Translations under genes and position numbers: made by a program
Part shown: one piece after another, positions 1-5,218 of the stretch
How the letters are laid out: each line of letters opens with the position of its first letter
How positions within the stretch are numbered: position 1 is the first letter of the stretch
From: Ktedonobacter racemifer
GTDB lineage: Bacteria > Chloroflexota > DTOL01 > JACQYG01
Length of the DNA: 5,548 nucleotides
Assembly: GCA_020723545.1 (NCBI GenBank)
Contig: DYIS01000187.1
Span: forward strand, 1 to 5,548
Direction of reading: 5' to 3'
The notes under the pieces: generated by a model
What the model was told of the DNA's origin: nothing
Seen by the model: only the letters and a program-made list of their open reading frames with translations
The model's database searches: none

Positions 1-1249
1 CGATGAGTCGCCGATAGTCCTCCTTCGGGTAGCGAACCTCGGTGTAGAAGTCGTACAGTGCTGCCCCGCTCAAAGCCACCAGTAGTGCAGCCAGGCCGGC
101 GAAGAGGAGCAGGGCAGCGGGGGAGATTCTCCCCTGCACCTCCGCACCTCCACACCTCTGCTCGGACTTGTGGGCCAGCCACGCCAGGCCCAGGGCGCAG
201 AGTAGCAGGTAGGCAGGCAGTGAGTACAGGAATAGCCGGGGAAAGCCCGCCGGCGCGAAGGGGAACCAGAGGTTGATCAGGAAGCCAAGGGTGATCGGCG
301 CCAGCAAGTACAGGAGCAAGAATCCGGTGGCCGGCCGCCGGGACCGATCGCGCCCTACCTGGGCGCCCAGGACCGCCAGGAGCCCGGGCACTACGGCCAG
401 CCAGAGCCACGGCTGCCTGCCGGCGGATGGTATCCCCATGCCGAAGGCCGCCAGGCATTGGCCGAAGAACTGGAAGAGGTTGAGGGGGGCGTACCGCTCG
501 ATGCTCACCTTGCCGGTTACGTAGGCGGTGAGCTGGAGCGCCACGTAGACAAGCCAGGGGAGATAGAGGAGGACGACCGCTACCTGGCCGGCCACCCATT
601 TTCGCCAGAAGGCTCGGTGGCGCCGTTGATAAATGAAAACGAACAGGGTCTGGAAGACAAGCAGGAACGCGGCGTAATAGACGGTGTATAGCGCAGCCGC
701 GGTGGTCAGGATGTAGCCCAGCCACCAGCTAGCAGCTAGCAGATAGCAGCTAGCGGCTCCCTGCCCCCTGCCCTCTGACGTCTGGGCGTCCTCCACCAGG
801 CGCAGCATGAAATACCCGGACAGGACCGCCCACAGGGTGGCCAGAGCGTACATGCGAGCCTCCTGGGAGTAGTAGACGTGAAACGGTGAGATAGCCAGGA
901 GCAGGGCAGCCAGGAGAGAGACACGACCAGGAACGAGTTTGCGGCCGAGCTGGTAGAATAGTAGGATGGTCAGCATGCCGATGAGGGCCGAGAAAAAGCG
1001 CACGGAAAAGGCACCGGGGCCCGTGGGCTGCATCCAGAAGTGCAGGAGATAGTAATAGAGCGGGGGATGGATGTCAGCAGCAGTGGCCGAGGTCAAAGCC
1101 GGGAGGTTTTGTGTGGCGAAATAGACCGTATCGCCCTCGTCCCACCACAGTGCCTGGAAATCTAGCCGGAAGAGGCGCAGGGCGAAGGCCACCAGGAGGG
1201 TGACCAGTAGCACTCGGTTGACAAGCGTGTCGCGCTGTTGGTTGCCCAT
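1..1249 (-). CDS. GT39/ArnT-like membrane glycosyltransferase, C-terminus cut by window edge
   Basis: The minus strand is open from an ATG at 1249 to the left edge, giving 416 residues without a stop. It reads as a multi-pass membrane protein of the dolichyl-phosphate-mannose mannosyltransferase/ArnT type (GT39/GT83 clan), which moves a sugar from a polyprenyl-phosphate carrier to a protein or lipid on the outer face of the membrane. Visible hallmarks are a first helix at about 11-28, the acidic WWDEGD motif at 35-40 in the first external loop (the family's likely catalytic Asp/Glu), HPPLYYYLLHFW at 61-72, and YYSQEARMYAL at 126-136. About eight to ten further hydrophobic helices follow. The last residues, YPKEDYRRLI, resemble the point where these proteins leave the membrane for a C-terminal external region, which lies outside the window. 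The ribosome site is weak (AAGGG, about 5 nt from the ATG). A terminator for the upstream gene sits just before the start. Substrate cannot be told. Two loop segments (157-174 and about 363-376) are encoded by low-complexity repeats. Confidence 0.88.
   Translation of the reverse strand, partial: MGNQQRDTLVNRVLLVTLLVAFALRLFRLDFQALWWDEGDTVYFATQNLPALTSATAADIHPPLYYYLLHFWMQPTGPGAFSVRFFSALIGMLTILLFYQLGRKLVPGRVSLLAALLLAISPFHVYYSQEARMYALATLWAVLSGYFMLRLVEDAQTSEGRGQGAASCYLLAASWWLGYILTTAAALYTVYYAAFLLVFQTLFVFIYQRRHRAFWRKWVAGQVAVVLLYLPWLVYVALQLTAYVTGKVSIERYAPLNLFQFFGQCLAAFGMGIPSAGRQPWLWLAVVPGLLAVLGAQVGRDRSRRPATGFLLLYLLAPITLGFLINLWFPFAPAGFPRLFLYSLPAYLLLCALGLAWLAHKSEQRCGGAEVQGRISPAALLLFAGLAALLVALSGAALYDFYTEVRYPKEDYRRLI
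120..159. repeat. 15-bp palindrome plus three 8-nt tandem units within the glycosyltransferase gene
   Basis: On the plus strand, GGGGAGA-T-TCTCCCC (120-134) is a perfect inverted repeat. One base later come three 8-nt units: GCACCTCC (136-143), GCACCTCC (144-151) and ACACCTCT (152-159). In the minus-strand gene this encodes roughly residues 363-376, a polar loop between the helices at about 339-359 and 377-395. The frame is preserved. This is a second patch with repeat-like composition in the same gene. Confidence 0.6.
728..781 (-). repeat. In-frame low-complexity repeat patch inside the glycosyltransferase gene
   Basis: Read on the minus strand, the patch starts with a purine-rich stretch (AGGGCAGGGGGCAGGGAG) and continues with interleaved CTAGCTGC and CTATCTGC units. 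It encodes residues 157-174 (TSEGRGQGAASCYLLAAS), between a hydrophobic helix ending near 152 and the next one starting near 175. Base use differs sharply from the flanking coding sequence and looks like intergenic simple repeats. The reading frame is kept, with no stop. Boundaries are by eye. It could be a dispersed repeat that landed in the gene, or a locally expanded loop. Confidence 0.55.
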
Positions 1250-1265
1250 TTCACCCTTTTATCAG

Positions 1266-1301
1266 TAAAGAATAAACAGCCGAGTCTTGCGCTCGGCTGT
1301 T
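1266..1301 (-). terminator. Intrinsic terminator downstream of the exported linker protein gene
   Basis: Read on the minus strand, a perfect 10-bp stem AACAGCCGAG / CTCGGCTGTT (1301-1292 and 1284-1275) encloses a 7-nt loop. It is followed by a U-rich tail, TTTATTCTTT. It lies about 50 nt past the stop codon at 1354 and only some 17 nt before the start of the glycosyltransferase. It should therefore end transcription of the upstream gene and separate the two. On the plus strand the hairpin is followed by TCTGATGTTTCTC, a poorer tail. Confidence 0.85.
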
Positions 1302-1353
1302 CTGATGTTTCTCTACTGGTGAAGAATCTGGGACTCGGCCCTGGAGGTGCGGT

Positions 1354-2055
1354 CTAGTAATTGGCCTTGAAGTCCACCACCCACTGCTGGCGGCCGTTGC
1401 CGTCGCAAACCGCATCCGTCTCGAAGCGGTAGCGGGGGGATAACTCGGTCAGGTCGGTTTTCGACTTCACCACTACGACGAACCACTTGCCCGGTTTCAG
1501 GCCCGGGGCGATGGTGATGCGGTACATGCCGTCACCCACGGCTGAGTCCTCCCCCGTGGCGCCGTTTGGGCCGTAGCTAAAACCCTTGTAGTTGCCGGAC
1601 TCGTCGCTCAGCCAGATCACGACACCGTTCTTCTTGTTGTCACTCGCGTCCCACACCGTGCCTCTCACGTCAGTAATGCCGCAGTTCTGCTCGCTGCGCC
1701 CATAGGCGACCCTATACGGCAGCGACGGCGTGGCCGTGGCGGCCGGCGTCGGGGTAGCCGTGGGCGGCGGAGGTGGAGGCAGCGTGGGCTTCAAGGTGGC
1801 GGTGGGTACCTTGGTGGGCGGCCTGGGCGTGGGAGAGGGGACTAGTGTCCAGGTCGGCGTGGCCGTGGCCTTAGGCGTTGGGGTGGCAGTGAACGTCGGC
1901 GTGAACGTGGGCTTAGGCGTCTTGGTGGGAGTAGGCGTCGGCGGTGCCGCGAAGGGGGAACAGGCGGCGCTCGCCAGCAGGGCGACGGATAAAATCCCTG
2001 TTACGCCCACTGCCAGCAAAGTCAAAGTCCTTTTTGTCATTCTTACCTTCGTCAT
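1354..2055 (-). CDS. Exported protein with Pro/Thr-rich linker and C-terminal beta-rich domain of unknown function
   Basis: A 233-residue protein, numbered from the ATG at 2055. The N-terminus is a signal peptide: basic MTKVRMTKR, a hydrophobic stretch at 10-27, then LLASAAC. Cys32 could be lipidated, although the lipobox is not canonical (Ser at -3), and ASA-A also suits signal peptidase I. Residues about 38-110 are a Pro/Thr/Ala linker of TPTP-type repeats with a run of six prolines, typical of surface proteins in Chloroflexota. Residues about 114-233 form a compact domain rich in predicted beta strands. It contains NCG near 125 and VCDG near 217, a possible disulfide, and ends in WVVDFKANY. 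The middle (GTVWDAS, GVVIWLSDESG, GMYRITIAPGLKPGKWFVVVV) resembles carboxypeptidase-regulatory-like or transthyretin-like folds. The start is uncertain: ATG 2055 has GAGG 6 nt upstream, ATG 2040 has AAGG 5 nt upstream, and a GTG at 2067 is also in frame. The gene has its own promoter and terminator. Function unknown. Confidence 0.85.
   Translation of the reverse strand: MTKVRMTKRTLTLLAVGVTGILSVALLASAACSPFAAPPTPTPTKTPKPTFTPTFTATPTPKATATPTWTLVPSPTPRPPTKVPTATLKPTLPPPPPPTATPTPAATATPSLPYRVAYGRSEQNCGITDVRGTVWDASDNKKNGVVIWLSDESGNYKGFSYGPNGATGEDSAVGDGMYRITIAPGLKPGKWFVVVVKSKTDLTELSPRYRFETDAVCDGNGRQQWVVDFKANY
1726..1944 (-). repeat. Low-complexity DNA coding the Pro/Thr linker
   Basis: Degenerate repeats of CCN-ACN codons encode the TPTP linker (residues about 38-110) of the exported protein. 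The stretch shares short exact words with the linker region of the plus-strand gene at the right edge. For example, the 12-mer TTCACGCCGACG lies at 1905-1894 on the minus strand and at 5384-5395 on the plus strand. The same stretch is open in the antisense frame as a Gly/Val-rich reading frame, which is not a gene. Confidence 0.7.
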
Positions 2056-2110
2056 TTCTACCCTCACTACGATCTACTCTGCGCGGCCTTGCCTGGCGCG
2101 CTTTCGGCGT

Positions 2111-2138
2111 ATTATAACACATAGTCCACATATTTCAA
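2111..2138 (-). promoter_or_regulatory. Sigma70-type promoter with extended -10 for the exported protein
   Basis: On the minus strand, TTGAAA (2138-2133, 5 of 6 matches to TTGACA) is followed after 16 bp by a perfect TATAAT (2116-2111). The TATAAT is preceded by TGT, giving a TGn extended -10. Transcription would begin near 2104, leaving a leader of about 50 nt before the ATG at 2055. Its position directly upstream of the gene supports the call. Confidence 0.8.
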
Positions 2139-2143
2139 GCCAG

Positions 2144-2157
2144 CCCCAAGCTTGGGG
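2144..2157. promoter_or_regulatory. Perfect 14-bp palindrome, possible operator
   Basis: CCCCAAGCTTGGGG is fully self-complementary. It sits 5 bp upstream of the -35 box of the exported protein's promoter, centred near -47. That location suits an activator or repressor site. No regulator can be named. It has no loop, so it would make a poor RNA hairpin. Confidence 0.4.
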
Positions 2158-2166
2158 TCGCCAAAC

Positions 2167-2183
2167 GGCCAATGCGATTGGCC
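2167..2183. promoter_or_regulatory. Inverted repeat GGCCAAT-GCG-ATTGGCC, possible operator or GH2 terminator
   Basis: Two perfect 7-bp arms are separated by 3 bp. The site lies 9 bp beyond the 14-bp palindrome, at about -63 to -79 relative to the inferred start site. As DNA it looks like a dimer-binding site. As RNA from the GH2 gene it could fold into a tight hairpin about 50 nt after the stop, but the following GTTTGGCG is a poor U tract. Both readings remain open. Confidence 0.4.
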
Positions 2184-2220
2184 TGCTGCCAGCTTTGACC
2201 GAGGGTAGGGGCCCAACCGC

Positions 2221-2238
2221 GTAGGCCGACTTGCCTAC
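2221..2238. repeat. Short inverted repeat overlapping the GH2 stop codon
   Basis: GTAGGC (2221-2226) and GCCTAC (2233-2238) are perfect 6-bp arms around a 6-nt loop. The right arm contains the GH2 stop codon at 2235-2237. No U tract follows on the minus strand, so it is at most a weak hairpin at the 3' end of the GH2 message. Confidence 0.3.
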
Positions 2239-4517
2239 CTCATGAGGCTTTCCCATACCCACCACGCTACCCGTGTCCACGGTCCCACCCGGTGGAAGTC
2301 GTGATAACCAAGGTCATAGGAATTGCGAGAAAGCGTTTTCCCGTCTTTGCTTAAGGAGGCCTCCACCGTCCACGAGGTAGGCCTGGTGGGCAGGTTGTAG
2401 GAAAGCTCGCCCACCTGGCGGCTGGAGTCCGGGGCCAACGACACCACCTGGCTGTAGATCTGGGCCTCCCCCAGGGAGATAGAAACCAGGCAATGCTCGA
2501 AGGGCTCCAGGTAATCGTTGATGGCCCACACCTGGGCCTGGAAGAGCTCTCCCGCCCGGTATCGCTTCCAGGGATAGACAAGGCTCACCAGCACTGGGCT
2601 GTAGAGCCGCTTGATCCACTCGTACGCCAGCTTGGGCTGCCGGTAATAGTCCACGACGCTCCACGAGATACAGCCCCAGGGCTCGTTGAGCTGCCAAAAG
2701 ATGGCGCCGCTGGTGCGATACTTGCGACGGCGGAAGTGTTCGATGGCCACCTGGAGCCCGTAGGCCTGGGCGACCTGCGTGGCCGCCACGTGCTCCTCCA
2801 GGTTGGAGGGGCAAAAGGCCCTGGCGTAGCGGTTGAGCTTGTCCGTGTCCGCGGCGTGATGCTGCCAGGCCTTGCCCGGCGGGTAGACCTCCGAGGCCGG
2901 CAGGAAGCGCTGGAGGCTCTCCACGACTGGGGTGGACTGCAAGCCGAACTCACTGCAGAATTGTGAATTGTCTCGCCGGTATTCGGCGAAATCGGCCTTA
3001 CGATGCCATACCCGCCAGTTGTGGCTCTCGCCGTCGGTGGGAGAGGTAGCCCGGAACGGCCTGGACCCATCGTGCTCCACGACCAGCTCCCGGAGAAAGT
3101 CCACCAGTTTCCGATTGGCGGCATAGCTCAACTCGTTCCCGCCACACCAGGTTACGAGAGAAGGATGGTTGCGCAATTGTCTCACTATCTGGGAGACCTC
3201 CTGCCTCACCGTGGCCAGGAAGCCCTCGTCCTCGGGATACCGGCCAAAGACCGGGCAGGCGAAAGGAAACTCCTGCCAGACCAGGATTCCCTGTCGGTCG
3301 CAGAGATCGTAGAAGGCCTGTTTCTCTCGCAGCCCCCCTCCCCATACCCGGAGCAGGTTGACGTTGGCCGCCCGGGCCAGCCCGATGAGCGAAGCGTAGT
3401 CCGCGGCACCAACCCGGGCGGGGATGGCGTCGGCCGGGACCCAGTTGGCTCCCCGGATGAACTCCTTCTGGCCATTGATGGCGAAGATCGAGTCCGGTAC
3501 CTTCGGCGGGGCCTCGGGGTTCGGAACCATGGCTAAGTCCCGCAGGCCAAAGGTCACGAAGTAAGAGTCCAGGGAGGCGGCCGGAGCCCGGCCGCGCACC
3601 TCCAGCTCGAAGCGATAGAGGTTTGGCCGGCCCCGATCCCAGGGCTCCCAAAGGGTGGGCCGGGCCATGGTCAGCGCCAGGTGGAGGCTATTGTCGCCTC
3701 TGGCTAGATCACAATCCTCCCGGGCCACCCACTCCCGGCCGGGATCGCAGTTCTCGCCGATGACCCGCCAGGCCAGCTCCACCCGTTGATCCCGGTCCGA
3801 GTCCACGGAAACGTCGAAGCTCACCTGGGCCTCATCGTCCTCCAACCGGGTCTTGACCCAGACGTCGCGGACGTAGACGGACCGGGTGACCACCAGGCTC
3901 ACGTCATCCCAGAGGCCTGTGGTGAGCAGGCGAGGCGCGAAGTCCCAGCCAAAGCCCATCTGGCATTTCAGCGTGGCAATGCGCCGGGGGAAAATCCCCT
4001 GGCCGCCGAATAGGCCTCCCAGAACACAATTGAGGAACTTCCCGGCCGCGCTCAGCCGGAGCCCGGGCAAAGCGTCGGCGCCCCACAGCCGCACCGCCAG
4101 GTCCATGCTCCTTTTGCCCGAAGGCTCTGCTTCGAGAAAGGGGGTGACCTCCAGCTCCAGGCGAGAGAACATCCCCTGGTGGTCGGCCAGATGGTGGTCG
4201 TTCACATACACTGAGCTCTGGTAATCGATCCCCTCGAAGATCAGATGCGCCCTTTCCTCTGGCGCCAGCTCCAGGGCGAAGTCCCGGCGGTACCACCAGT
4301 CGAAGCCGTCCACCCATCGGGAGCTCTCGTTGTTCGTCCCGTAAAGAGGATCAGCGATCTTGCCCAGTCGCAAGAGGTCCAGCCGCACGTCGCCGGGCAC
4401 GGTGGCCGGATACCAGTTCTCCACCCGGCCCAGGTCACCGCTCTGGGGCCAGGGGCTCTGGTCCACGCGCCCGAACACCCAATCGCTGCCGTTCAGGTCA
4501 AAGATCTTTCGCCCCAT
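2235..4517 (-). CDS. Glycoside hydrolase family 2, beta-mannosidase-like
   Basis: A 760-residue enzyme expected to remove beta-linked mannose from the non-reducing end of oligosaccharides (EC 3.2.1.25 by family resemblance). Domains in order are: an N-terminal sugar-binding jelly roll (about 1-215, with VPGDVRLDLL, WVDGFDWWYRRDF and FEGIDYQSSVYVN); an immunoglobulin-like domain (about 216-325); a TIM barrel (about 345-640); and one C-terminal beta-sandwich domain. Key residues are the acid/base Glu462 in WCGGNE and the nucleophile Glu523 in SEFGLQS. RVWGGG (390-395), FWQLNEPWGCISWSVVDY (607-624) and GFGWDFAPRL near 190 favour beta-mannosidase over beta-galactosidase. No signal peptide is visible, so it is probably cytoplasmic and acts on imported oligosaccharides. 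The ATG at 4517 matches the usual family N-terminus; its ribosome site (AGAAGA) is weak. Length is below the usual 820-870, consistent with one C-terminal domain instead of two and a shorter stretch between the catalytic glutamates. It is divergent from the HMA-like gene. Exact substrate is inferred. Confidence 0.93.
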   Translation of the reverse strand: MGRKIFDLNGSDWVFGRVDQSPWPQSGDLGRVENWYPATVPGDVRLDLLRLGKIADPLYGTNNESSRWVDGFDWWYRRDFALELAPEERAHLIFEGIDYQSSVYVNDHHLADHQGMFSRLELEVTPFLEAEPSGKRSMDLAVRLWGADALPGLRLSAAGKFLNCVLGGLFGGQGIFPRRIATLKCQMGFGWDFAPRLLTTGLWDDVSLVVTRSVYVRDVWVKTRLEDDEAQVSFDVSVDSDRDQRVELAWRVIGENCDPGREWVAREDCDLARGDNSLHLALTMARPTLWEPWDRGRPNLYRFELEVRGRAPAASLDSYFVTFGLRDLAMVPNPEAPPKVPDSIFAINGQKEFIRGANWVPADAIPARVGAADYASLIGLARAANVNLLRVWGGGLREKQAFYDLCDRQGILVWQEFPFACPVFGRYPEDEGFLATVRQEVSQIVRQLRNHPSLVTWCGGNELSYAANRKLVDFLRELVVEHDGSRPFRATSPTDGESHNWRVWHRKADFAEYRRDNSQFCSEFGLQSTPVVESLQRFLPASEVYPPGKAWQHHAADTDKLNRYARAFCPSNLEEHVAATQVAQAYGLQVAIEHFRRRKYRTSGAIFWQLNEPWGCISWSVVDYYRQPKLAYEWIKRLYSPVLVSLVYPWKRYRAGELFQAQVWAINDYLEPFEHCLVSISLGEAQIYSQVVSLAPDSSRQVGELSYNLPTRPTSWTVEASLSKDGKTLSRNSYDLGYHDFHRVGPWTRVAWWVWESLMR

Positions 4518-4577
4518 GTTGATCTTCTTTACTAGTCAAAGTCACCCGACCAAACCGGCAGACCCGGAGCTCCCCCC

Positions 4578-4606
4578 TTGACACATCACCCGGGCCGGTG
4601 TAGAAT
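4578..4606 (+). promoter_or_regulatory. Near-consensus sigma70-type promoter for the HMA-like gene
   Basis: A perfect TTGACA (4578-4583) is followed after exactly 17 bp by TAGAAT (4601-4606, 5 of 6). The start site would be near 4613, giving a leader of about 25 nt that contains the ribosome site GAGGAG (4626-4631). It lies in the 120-bp gap between divergent genes. No equally good promoter was seen on the minus strand for the GH2 gene. Confidence 0.85.
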
Positions 4607-4637
4607 TCCCACACTGCTCGAAGAAGAGGAGTCCTGA

Positions 4638-4967
4638 ATGCAAAAGATCCCCCTGAGCCTCCCCGCCATGTTCGGCGACCACCACGTCACGGCAGTACGC
4701 GATGCGCTCCTGCCGCTAGCGGGCATCCAGGAATTGTACGCCAGCGCTCGTTTCCGCCAGGTGATAGTGGGATATGACCCTCAGGCCATATCCCCGGCAA
4801 TCATGGAGGCCACCCTGAAAGCGGCGGGCTATCCCTTGGGTGACGGCGAGCCCCAGGCTAAGATCGAGCTGAAGGAATATACCCCCTCGTTCAAGAAGCT
4901 CTACGCTCGCTCCACCGAGACCAACCCGGTGGACCTGGCCATGTCTGGCGACTACCGCAAGTACTAG
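4638..4967 (+). CDS. Small HMA-like (ferredoxin-fold) protein lacking the CxxC metal site
   Basis: A 109-residue soluble protein whose first 66 residues follow the heavy-metal-associated domain pattern. It has a beta strand KIPLSLPAMF, then VTAVRDALLPLAGIQELYAS (helix, then strand), RQVIVGYDPQAISPAIMEATLKAAGY (strand, helix) and the closing GY that is typical of the fold. In metal-carrying members the first loop is MxCxxC. Here Met11 is kept, but the two Cys positions are Gly13 and His16 (MFGDHH), and the protein contains no cysteine at all. Copper-type thiolate binding is therefore excluded, while Asp14, His15 and His16 could bind another metal or a different ligand. The C-terminal 40 residues are polar and unmatched. 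Start choice is firm: GAGGAG 6 nt before the ATG and a strong promoter. It appears monocistronic. Function unknown; a regulatory or chaperone-like role would be a guess. Confidence 0.87.
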   Translation: MQKIPLSLPAMFGDHHVTAVRDALLPLAGIQELYASARFRQVIVGYDPQAISPAIMEATLKAAGYPLGDGEPQAKIELKEYTPSFKKLYARSTETNPVDLAMSGDYRKY

Positions 4968-4998
4968 CGAACCTCCGCCTGGAATTATTTGCTTGTAA

Positions 4999-5034
4999 GG
5001 ATGGCTGATGGCAGCCGGCCGCCATCAGCTATCT
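4999..5034. repeat. 14-bp hairpin downstream of the HMA-like gene
   Basis: GGATGGCTGATGGC (4999-5012) pairs with GCCATCAGCTATCT (5021-5034) around an 8-nt loop. The inner nine base pairs are perfect and the outer part contains two G-U pairs. It begins 31 nt after the HMA-like stop codon. No run of T follows (GCTAATCGCC), so it is not a standard intrinsic terminator. It may stabilise the 3' end of the message or be a small dispersed palindrome. Confidence 0.6.
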
Positions 5035-5111
5035 GCTAATCGCCCTTGACCGGTAAAGAAGCCTGGCAGCGGTTGGCTTTCCGGCTGCGCTGCCTCCCGG
5101 GGCGGGTTTCA

Positions 5112-5136
5112 AAGCCCCTTTTGGTTGTAGGGGCTT
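5112..5136. promoter_or_regulatory. Inverted repeat overlapping a -35 element, possible operator
   Basis: AAGCCCCT (5112-5119) and AGGGGCTT (5129-5136) are perfect 8-bp arms with a 9-nt spacer. The right arm overlaps the -35 box of the promoter for the gene at 5219. A protein bound here would compete with RNA polymerase. No T tract follows on either strand, which argues against a terminator. Confidence 0.4.
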
Positions 5137-5153
5137 GCGTGCTGTGCTATAAT
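5125..5153 (+). promoter_or_regulatory. Extended -10 promoter for the right-edge linker protein gene
   Basis: A perfect TATAAT (5148-5153) is preceded by TGC, making a TGn extended -10. A weak -35 (TTGTAG, 5125-5130, 3 of 6) lies 17 bp upstream. The start site would be near 5160, giving a leader of about 60 nt that ends in the strong ribosome site AAGGAGGT (5205-5212). Confidence 0.75.
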
Positions 5154-5218
5154 GGTCGAGAGCACAGTGGCAATGTCACGCCAGTCCCCTCATGCCAGTT
5201 TCCCAAGGAGGTAAGACC

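Noticed and set aside
58..691. Plus-strand frames and a minus-strand frame at 736-924 over the glycosyltransferase region
   Set aside because: The minus-strand frame from 1249 carries the family motifs and predicted membrane helices throughout. The others are shadows.
1730..2224. Long plus-strand reading frame, Gly/Val-rich, antisense to the linker protein
   Set aside because: It is the complement of Pro/Thr codons. The composition is a mirror of the linker, there is no ribosome site, and it runs through the promoter and dyads of the minus-strand gene.
2998..3651. Long frames on both strands overlapping the GH2 gene
   Set aside because: They overlap the catalytic domain of a clearly recognised enzyme, show no family motifs, and are explained by high GC content.
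4518..4577. Possible minus-strand promoter for the GH2 gene (TAGTAA-like -10, and the near-palindrome CTTTACTAGTCAAAG)
   Set aside because: No -35 at proper spacing, and the -10-like element would lie almost on the start codon. The near-palindrome is offset by one base. Not strong enough to annotate.
737..5038. Shared 11-mer GCTATCTGCTA between the glycosyltransferase repeat patch and the hairpin after the HMA-like gene, taken as proof of one repeat family
   Set aside because: Several 11-base matches are expected by chance within 5.5 kb on both strands, so the match alone does not show a common origin.
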